Source: Salvator merianae (Eukaryota > Chordata > Lepidosauria > Squamata > Teiidae). From it: a DNA stretch of 64,000 bases. A program made the translations under genes and the position numbers. The first letter of the stretch is position 1; each line of letters starts with the position of its first letter. The notes beneath the pieces were generated by a model. That model was given only the letters and a program-made list of their open reading frames with translations. It was not told where the DNA came from and did no database searches. Below, piece by piece: positions 56,381 through 64,000 of this stretch. The DNA lies in the NCBI GenBank assembly GCA_003586115.2, contig QVOM02000116.1:46291692-46355691 (forward strand), in the 5' to 3' direction.

Positions 56381-56903
56381 CTGTGGCAATAAAAAATTAT
56401 AAATGGAACCTTAAATTCAGAGGCAGCATTCAGTTTATTCTGCTGAAATATGGAGGAAAGCACAGTAGTGAAGTGTCATGTTGCCTCATGAGTTTTCTCT
56501 GTATGGGAGTAGTGTGTGTGATTTTCAACTAGGAGAATTGTGAAGTAATTGAGTCGTTGCCATGGTAGCAGCAATAATTCCATTCAGTATCATGTAAAAT
56601 GAAATAAGGAAGTTAAATGCCTTGGGGCTATAGGGATGCATGTGTCCTGTTTTGCTATGGGTGGGCATGTTTTTCCTTTTTAAAAAAATGGCAACATATG
56701 ATCATATGTTACTGTTTGCCATTGGACAATGCAGGTATTTGTGTTCAAACATAGACATCTTGCTGGAAGCATTAAAAAAACTCGAAAGGGAAGTGTTGTG
56801 TTTAAAGTTTAGCACAAAACCTGTTGGCTTCATGTCAGAAAATGAATGCAGAACTAAAATTGAATGGATGTTAAGATCCAAGATGTCTCACACAATATGT
56901 CAA
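56381..56903. other. Non-coding stretch
   Basis: The 98-codon plus ORF at 56640-56936 has no recognised motif. Confidence 0.35.
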
Positions 56904-57067
56904 TCAATCAATTTATTGTTAATGGTCATAGACTAATAAAAGGCACTTTTACTTATTCTGTTATATTTGGGTATTCCAGAATAAGCCATGGATAGTCCAG
57001 AATATCCATGCTTTATTCCAAAATAGCCAAATATAGTAGAATAAGTAAGCGATGTCTGGATGCAGCC
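56904..57067. mobile_element. LINE tail remnant followed by palindromic MITE, 'GATGCAGCC' family
   Basis: 56904-56940 (atttattgttaatggtcata) resembles the LINE tails at 20.8 and 28.5 kb. It abuts a hairpin MITE (about 56950-57067) with arms ttattctgttatatttggg / ccaaatatagtagaataa and terminus taagcgatgtctggatgcag + cc. The MITE's left terminal 20 bp are missing, so it was truncated. Confidence 0.75.
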
Positions 57068-58494
57068 AAAGTTACAGAACGTAGGTTTGAACAGAAAATA
57101 TAAACTAGTGTGATACATAATAGTAATTAAAAAAAGGCTTTAGATTCAAGGATGGAAAACACTTTTTATCCCAATGGTGGGAGATGAACAGTTTCTAATA
57201 TTATCAGTTAGATGCTAAGAATTTTGCTACAGTTTCTATTATGCTTTTCCAGGATATTATTGACAAACATGCTTATAAGAATTTCAATGACTATAATGAG
57301 TATAATCCTAAATAAGTTATTCTGAGATCACAACCTGAAAATGAAGAAGAAACAATCAACTATAAACCTCAGCACCAAAATCCAATACTGCTTCCAACAT
57401 ACTTAGTTTTACAAATTAAAGCAAGGAGTCTTAAATACTGCAATAATGTTCACATAATTGAAAAAACAATGAAGCACCGTATTGCCTCTGGTTGCACATG
57501 TGATAAATTTGACAGAAGTGCCAGTCTTGCAATCAAACTCTGCAAGAACTACTCTTTTAATTTTACATCAAAACACCCTGTCACTCAATAGAATAACTCA
57601 GTATAGTCATCAAAATCTCCCAAGTTATGCATACATGGAGAGAGTATGTAGTTCTAAGATGATGTGAAGGTATCCTTAGTGGATATTCTCCAATAACTGA
57701 ACCCAATCTCACTTCAGCTGTGCTTGAAATCAAAATAGGAATAAATAAAAAAAATTAGAAATAAATATAAATCCGTGTTTCAATAATGGAGGATCTTGTC
57801 ACATATTGAAATACCGTATAATATTGGGAACAGTTTGCACAATATACACCAGCTCTCTATGACATTAGTGTCGTCAGCTGCATGCTTTGTGATAGCCCTG
57901 AGCACAGTTCTACTGGTGTTGGACCACCTTGGCATGGATAGGTTTGGCTACACCCCATGCCAGGGAGTGACTGGAAAGCTTGGAGTGATCTATCCCTACT
58001 CTGTACCAAGCCCCTCTTGGATTGTTTAACTAAAACCACCAAGCCAGCAAAGACAGTTTGGTATGAAGCAGGGAGACCAATCACACCAAACTCATCTTCA
58101 GACTCAACTCAGAACACAGTCAACCAAATCAACATTCCAGCCTACTTGCTGGGATTCAACCTTCTGAAATATGTCCTGTGGCCAATTAATAACATTGTGA
58201 AATGAAATGGGACTTGCATGATGAAAACGTCTCAGAACAATTTATGGTAGAGTATGAATGGACCCCACCCTGCCTTTTATGTAAGGAGACTACATAAAGA
58301 ATTTGACTGAGCTATTGTTGATGTTGGCAAAGTGAAGAGAGCTTCTAGATCGGGGTCTACATGGGGAGACTTCTGTGGCATCTTCAGAGAGTTACTGCCA
58401 AAGCAGACTAATCTTGTGAAGATACTTCTTGATGACACTGGTCTCCCCCTAGCCTTGCAAGGATTGAGGAAAAGGAATAAGATGCTTTTTATTT
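57068..58494. other. Non-coding stretch
   Basis: Overlapping ORFs at 57796-58205 on both strands have no motif. No terminal repeats recognised. Confidence 0.4.
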
Positions 58495-58545
58495 TATAAA
58501 TTTTATTTAAAATTTTGTAAACACATACAACACATAAAAAGGAAT
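58495..58545 (-). mobile_element. Very short L1-like 3' tail
   Basis: ataaattttatttaaaattt, then tgtaaacacatacaacac, resembles the terminal bases of the L1 copy at 49.74 kb. It is probably a severely 5'-truncated insertion. Low complexity limits certainty. Confidence 0.35.
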
Positions 58546-58684
58546 AAGATGTAATCTAGCAAAATGAAGTAACTGAAAGGGAAAGAGTGAGAATTATTTA
58601 TGTCCCTTCAGCTAGTCAGAAGCTCCTTGGACAGCCATGACAGACAGAGCCCTGTGAAAGTGTCTGGTATACAGCACTTTCGTA

Positions 58685-58768
58685 GACCCTTTCTGCCCTG
58701 GGCCTTATTCCAGAAAATATCCTGGAATAGGTCCCTGCTGTCCACATGCTGGTGCAGACTATGGAAGT
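58685..58768. mobile_element. Single arm of palindromic MITE, 'GCACTT' family
   Basis: accctttctgccctgggcct, then ttattccag, gaataggtccctgctgtcc and catgctggtgcagactatgg, equals the left half of the 2.57-kb element. It stops near the hairpin centre. Confidence 0.75.
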
Positions 58769-59469
58769 TCAGTTCAAAATGGCCTTTTCTGAGTGTTTTG
58801 AGCTCAAAATAGTTTTTAATATCAAGGCCTTTTCCAAGCTTAAAGTAAAATAGCCTGCAATTTTCTGTTGTTGATTGGTGGAACAACCAAATAAGGGTTT
58901 TAAAACTTTGCTTTTAAAAAAGTAAAAAGCCCAATTGGCTATTTCTTCTCTGTGCTGAGTGGTTAGTAGTATCCATCATCCTGTGCCACCTACCCTACCT
59001 TGGTGTTCCTAGGTGTTACCATCAGGAAACAAAAGTTTTCTTGTTTGTTTTTCTATTGTTACTTACAGCTAGAACTCTGGAAAGTAATCTGCAGCATCAA
59101 GATATTGTTGCATCTAGCATCTAGTGTTGAATCAGTGTCCACAATTAGTGAAAGAACACAGGGTGAAAGGCAGCAACTTGTTTTAAGCAAGGCAAAGGCA
59201 CCATAGGTTGTCAATAAAGTTCATCCTGACTAGATGCACATAATGTTTTTGGATAAATCTACAGTTAGTCTGAAACACAAAGGTTTCTGGATCTAGTATT
59301 ACTTCTGGATGGTAAGGTAATGACTGTGGCTAGGAGGAATTTTGCACAGCTTCAGATAGGATGTGAACTGGTCAGTGTCACTACACATTGTTGCCTCAGA
59401 AAAGATTTTGTTAATGACAGCTGGTATATAATGTTGATTTCTCATTAACTGCAATTGTTTACTCTATTG
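58769..59469. other. Non-coding stretch
   Basis: No recognised feature. Confidence 0.4.
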
Positions 59470-59735
59470 CTGTTCAATATGTAATGGCTCCCAGCTGCAA
59501 GCACAATTCAAAATGCTAGTTATAATACTTGAAGCTTTATATGAGTTTGGACCTGGATAACCTGAAGACCACTTTCACCCATATGAACCTCCCTGTCTAT
59601 TAGATCATCAGCCTATCCTTTTTTACCAGTCTGATCTTGGTTGTGAAGTTCCTTTTGCTGGTGATTTGCTTTGTTTGTTTGTTGATTGCTGTAAGCAAAA
59701 AGGAACCAATAAAATAATAACAACACAGAAGCTAA
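59470..59735 (+). pseudogene. L2-type LINE 3' fragment
   Basis: ggctcccagctgcaagcaca, then attcaaaatgctagttataa, gagtttggacctggataacc and acccatatgaacctccctg, is a decayed form of the L2 segment coding 'RFKVLVLTFKAL..LGP.YL', in plus orientation. It is followed by the 3' tail with ataaaataataacaac. Confidence 0.75.
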
Positions 59736-59738
59736 TGC

Positions 59739-59896
59739 TCTTTATGCACTGAGCATTATTCTGAATTATATCCCAGAACAGGGACGTGCTGTCCACGTGC
59801 TACTACAGCGAGCCTACCGTAATCTGCACCAATTTGTGGACAGCAAATCCCTATGCCAGGATATAATCCAGAATAAGGTCCCGTGCAGAAAGCACC
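59739..59896. mobile_element. Palindromic MITE, 'GCACTT' family
   Basis: ctttatgcactgagcattat at the left and cagaataaggtcccgtgcag + aaag at the right are inverted ends. Inner arms tatatcccagaacagggacg / atccctatgccaggatata pair. It starts within a few bases of the L2 3' tail, so it probably inserted there. Confidence 0.82.
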
Positions 59897-60150
59897 TAAG
59901 TTTCAATAGTGTGAGGAAAAAGTGTGTGTGAAGGTGCAACATCTTACTAAATTCAGTCGCCTGCTGAGGTTCAGCTTGTCAAAGGTGTATCCTACAAACA
60001 TGCTACAGAAATATTTAATGGTCACTGCTACTTACAAACTCACTGACATTATTATAATTTTTTTATATCTTTTTTAGTCCTAATAATATAATTGTCAAAG
60101 AAGTTTTTATTCTTTGTTCATAATTATACATGTCATTTAAAAAAAAAACT
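59897..60150. other. Non-coding stretch
   Basis: T-rich patch around 60057-60080, no feature. Confidence 0.4.
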
Positions 60151-60329
60151 TTAGTAAAAAGCTATAAAAGAAACCACTGACCACTTATAGCAAAATTTCC
60201 TTAACGCCTCCTCCACAAATCCCATTGTTTTCAGTTCAGGTGTGTTCTTTATTATCACGTTGGGGGCAGGAGGGGCTAGAAGTGAAGTTTTCTGAGACAA
60301 GTCTACACCATGGACTGAAAATGGTAGCT
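60151..60329 (-). other. Weak candidate exon, unrecognised
   Basis: Minus strand: gatcctcttttcag ends at 60330. An open frame follows with LPFSVHGVDLSQ, LLAPPAPNVIIKNTPELKTM and GFVEEAL. No good donor is seen and the frame ends at 60151. Lowest-ranked of the exon candidates, and may well be chance. Confidence 0.18.
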
Positions 60330-60487
60330 CTGAAAAGAGGATCTTAGGAGCAAATTCTTGGCCCCAAACCTGGAGGTACCACATGACACGGTTGGGCAGT
60401 GGCGGTGAGAACCAACTGTGGGATATAAAGAAGGTCCTGCAATTTCCTTTTGCTCTTTGGAGGCATCTTAAGTCTTGTTGCTTTCAA

Positions 60488-60590
60488 CAGAGATAGCCCC
60501 TGGCTTTAAGGGCGGGTGTTTGTAACCTACGGAAAGTGCGCGATGGCTGTTTGCAGGGCCTCCGGGCCTCCGTACTGTCGCAGCAGGTCA
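60488..60590. mobile_element. Single arm of the GC-rich hAT hairpin element
   Basis: cagagatagcccctggcttt, then aagggcgggtgttt, gatggctgtttgcagggcct and ccgtactgtcgcagcaggt, equals the left arm of 16458-16560 and stops at the hairpin centre, as in the 47.6-kb copy. Confidence 0.85.
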
Positions 60591-62559
60591 GCCAGCTGGG
60601 CTTTCAAGGGTCGTTTTTGCCAAGGAAGTATCTCTAGGATCACACAACTATTGTAATAACTATAGGAAGAACAGCTTCCATCTATTATATGAGAATCAAC
60701 AGCACAAGTAGGAAATATCTGGATATTACCCTGCTAGGAATTGTCTTGAATTTCCTCTTCTTTCAGAGATGTCATGCATATTTTTTGTGTGTATGTTTGG
60801 ATGAGACTGTCTCCATGTGAGCACTGGACAGAAAAGATAATGCAGTTATTTTATAAATGCTGTTGGAATTACCATGATGCTGTTTCAGCTGGGACATAAA
60901 AGATTTTGATTGTTAAACTGCTAATTTCCAGATTCCCTTAAAGAGAATGCAAACAAATTCTGGTGCACAAAAGCTTTCCTCTTCTACACAATGTTCAATT
61001 TTTAATTTCCAGTCCCTCTTAGATTATGGTGATGAAAAACAATACTTAATCCCTCGTTATCACATGAATAAGTGGAAACTGTCATTTTTCCACCAAACAA
61101 TAATGGGATTATCTCAAGAACTGTCAGTTGATGTGAAAACATTATGTTCCCTAAATTTTCATAAAAATTAGCAATGGATAATATTCAAGATCAGAGCAAT
61201 GGAAAGAGCAAAAAAAAATTCATTCATGGTAATAAATATTCATATTTGTCTGCTCAGGAGATAAAAATCTAATCAAGGGGCTATTGATGCGCTGGCGCTC
61301 TCTCTTTTTTTAAAACCAAGATGTTTCATCTAAATTGGGTTTGATATGGAAATTAGTCCCACTGCAAGACGTCCAGGCCATGAGCATGCTGGGATAGCAC
61401 TAGAGGTGGCCAGTGTATCAGATGTTGCTGCTGGCATCTGCTACTGCAGACAACAAATCATATATATAAAACATGTCGTTATTGCTGGGGATAAAGAAGG
61501 GCGGAAAAAGCGACCTTCTCAAGAATCTGTTTCCCAGGAATACTGTATACAATGTTAAGCAAAGATATACAGAAAAACATGCATTACATTTTTCACTAAG
61601 ATTCTATGTAATTATAGGGTTAAATTTTTGTGGGATCTTCCCTGCTCTTGTTGACAATTAGCATAAATCAGAAGACATTCTGTATGATGCTTAATGAAAT
61701 ATGGATGATACAAAAATGGGAAGATAACTGTGGCATGTCGCTTTGGGGTATTTTGCTTGTTTGTGCATTTTAGAGTCCCAACCTAGACACAGCTAGGTTC
61801 CACAATATCTTTTTTTTTTCCTTCAACCAACAGGATAGGCAACTGGTTTTTGAAAAATATTCATACACTATGCTATGCACATTTTATGCAGTCCTTTCTG
61901 AGAAGACCTGCATTTTGAAATTCTTTTTGAAACAGATTTGCTATGTGTTCTAAGATATATGATCAGTTTTGTTTGTTTGTTTTCATGAAGAAGTCTGGGG
62001 GGAAATTTTTTCTTAAGTGAGATGTCATTGTGGATGCTAGCATTGCATACAGCTTGAGCAGGTCTGGGATATAATTAACCAGAAATATATATATGTTGAG
62101 TTTAATACTTCAGTGATACAAAAACTCCTGAACTGTTAAAGCATCACCTCATCACATACTTTTAAAAACATAGTTCGCTATATATATTTATCAATTGGGT
62201 CAGTGACTGTAAATCAAATAAAGTATATCGATTTGAAAAAGAAAGCCATAGATATATGTATAAGGCTTTGTTTACTGTCTCATTAGCCCTTCTATTGCCT
62301 ACACTAATTAGCAACACCTCTCATGACTTCAAATAGAGGTATTCCCCGTCATGTCCTCTAGGATTGTTTAAAAAATAGAAATAATAATTAAAGAAGAGTT
62401 CCTTTGTAAGCCAGGAAATTTACAGAAAAGCTAAAACTAAATTAAAAATACAGACAATAAGCCCACGAGCACATAAAATACCATTTTAAGAAGGGACTTA
62501 AAACAAGTAGAGTCTAAGGAAATAAAAAGCATGGAAGATATAATCATCTCTTTGTCTCC
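60591..62559. other. Long AT-rich non-coding stretch
   Basis: About 2 kb without a recognised transposon end, exon or RNA gene. ORFs of 60-74 codons are within chance expectation. Confidence 0.4.
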
Positions 62560-63540
62560 CTGAGCCTGGCATCAGAACCAGACTCACGAGAGCCAATGGT
62601 ACCACTGGCGTCAGCCACCATTGGCTTCAGAGGTGCAAAAACCAAGAAGAGAGGGAATATCAGGTAAGGGCAACAATTGCTTGACCACCTGTGGCAGTCT
62701 GTGTGGGATATGGTCACCATCTGTCCAGTTATTGACAGCAGATCAGTCAGTGGTGGGAGGGCAGTCTAAGGTGGGACCTTCCCAGAGCAGGTGCCTGGTA
62801 TGAAGAGATGTAGCTGTCCCAAGAGCACAGAAGGCTGCAAATGAAGCGCTGTCAACTAAACCATGTTCCCAGTCATTGCTTCCTGTAGATCCGGCAGCTG
62901 TTTGGCAAAACCCCAGCTCACTGGCCCACTCAGCAGGACTGGCAGCCCCTTGGTGATCAAATCAAGTATCCGTTAAAGAAAGGTTGAAGGGAGGAACCAC
63001 CTGGAGTCCAGGGTGGGGATGAAAATGGGAGAGAGCCAGCAGCCAAGCAAAAGAGAACTGGGGGAAGGGGATTCAGCAAAAAAGGATAAGCATAAGCCCC
63101 TCAAGGCCCAGCAAGGCTAGAAAAGGAAACACTGTCAGAAGTTCCTGCCACCCAATGTGAAGCACGCCAACATCACCCAAGGCTGCCCCAAACTCCCTAT
63201 GTCAGAGAGTGCAACTGACCAGTTTATGCCTTGCCAGTCTCAGAGCGCACAGAGCTGACCAAAGTCTACTCCAGTGCCCTGTGTATGACCCATCCTGGTC
63301 CACCCACAGCACTGCCCCCATGCTAAGCCCACTCCCTTGCCCCTCCTCTGTTCTCTCTCTCAGGGTGACTGAACTCTCAGACCTAGCATTGGCTGACAGG
63401 GCTAGGGGAAACCCCAGGAGGCCCAGACTCATCTTGGGCTACATGATGACGTCATTGCACAGACTGATAGATAGCCCCGCCTCCAGGCTCCAAGGAAGCT
63501 GGGAGGGGCAGACAGACAGAAAATGAACTCCAGTGAGGTT
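62560..63540. other. GC-rich non-coding block, unidentified repeat or regulatory DNA
   Basis: About 1 kb, clearly richer in G/C than its neighbours. It has overlapping ORFs on both strands (62621-62803 plus, 63202-63432 minus, 63209-63526 plus) but no recognisable protein. The composition shift and sharp edges suggest a separate origin, such as the 5' UTR of a retroelement or an old CpG-rich segment. It contains a perfect CRE palindrome (listed separately). Confidence 0.4.
63447..63454. promoter_or_regulatory. Perfect CRE palindrome TGACGTCA
   Basis: An exact 8-bp CREB/ATF consensus (tgacgtca) lies in the GC-rich block. One such site is expected by chance about once per 65 kb, so a function is not established. 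Confidence 0.3.
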
Positions 63541-64000
63541 CTATCACTGAGTTTGCTAGGTGCTCTACCAAGCAGATTTACTTCACATACCTGGGAAGAG
63601 TACAAACGTCAATGAAATTTTGGTATCTATAAACCATAAGACACCACCCAGTCCTTTCATTATGCCCTTGGGCACTGGCTGCTCCTGCCATCACAAGTAG
63701 ATTGCAAACAAGGAGCTTCCTATCAAGATTTTAGCAAGAGTAAAAACAATTGTGTATTCATTTTATCTTTCCTCCTTGTTGACACTGACATTCACAGAGA
63801 ATATGCCACCTAAGCACTGGACAAAAACTAAAAGATTAAGAGACCTTTGTTTCTAAGAAAGAATAGTTAAAGCAAATACTAACTGCTCTTTAACTTTTGG
63901 ACACCAAATTTCAAAACTCTTTTCAGTCTCCTCCTTATTTAAGATGCTTATTTTATCCAGAATACCTTGTCACTTTCACTAAAGCCAGACTAAACTGTTG
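63541..64000. other. Non-coding stretch at window end
   Basis: No recognised feature. Confidence 0.4.

Noticed and set aside
1..64000. Endogenous retrovirus or other virus-derived insertion
   Set aside because: No gag, protease, polymerase or envelope signature and no paired LTRs were seen. All reverse-transcriptase-related pieces are LINE-type.

Overview
The window looks like vertebrate nuclear DNA, most likely from a squamate reptile (a lizard outside the iguanians, perhaps gecko-like or scincoid/lacertoid). The evidence is the repeat mixture: many decayed L2/CR1-type LINE pieces, two L1 ORF2 C-termini with the cysteine motif, an RTE-like LINE linker domain, a BovB-type tail, tRNA-headed SINEs with LINE-derived tails, and very many short non-autonomous DNA transposons. 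There is no bacterial-style gene organisation, and no ORF exceeds 170 codons. The species call is inference from repeat families, not from a recognised gene.

No protein-coding gene could be identified. The region reads as intergenic or deep intronic DNA. Six short open stretches have splice-like borders (near 15.7 kb, 20.6 kb, 36.6 kb, 48.5 kb, 56.2 kb and 60.2 kb). They are listed only as candidate exons, and none was recognised as a known protein.

Layout. 0-12 kb: non-coding sequence carrying several 180-470 bp terminal-inverted-repeat (TIR) elements, a perfect 98-bp-period tandem duplication at 4.0 kb, a mariner-like element with TA borders at 5.4 kb and L2 pieces. 12-25 kb: a BovB-type fragment, a tRNA-headed SINE, a 211-bp GC-rich hairpin transposon with a perfect 8-bp target duplication at 16.46 kb, more TIR elements and a palindromic element at 21.1 kb. 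25-35 kb: mostly featureless AT-rich DNA with an L2 piece (28 kb), an RTE-like LINE fragment (31.3-31.9 kb) and microsatellites. 35-45 kb: L2, a tRNA-headed SINE with an L2/CR1-like tail, a 757-bp hAT-like element holding a 180-bp mariner-like element, CR1, an L1 3' end, a 290-bp inverted repeat and a hAT element with an 8-bp duplication. 45-64 kb: a triple CCAAT cluster, a chimeric transposon at 47.6-47.9 kb, a second L1 3' end (49.7-50.9 kb), a hAT element with a perfect 8-bp duplication (53.4 kb), hairpin elements and a final GC-rich stretch (62.6-63.5 kb).

The dominant theme is miniature DNA transposons. About sixteen elements share ends resembling GGCCCTTTCTGCACTT and cover roughly 5 kb. 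At least five other TIR families are also present. None carries a transposase, so the enzymes must lie, or must have lain, elsewhere in the genome.
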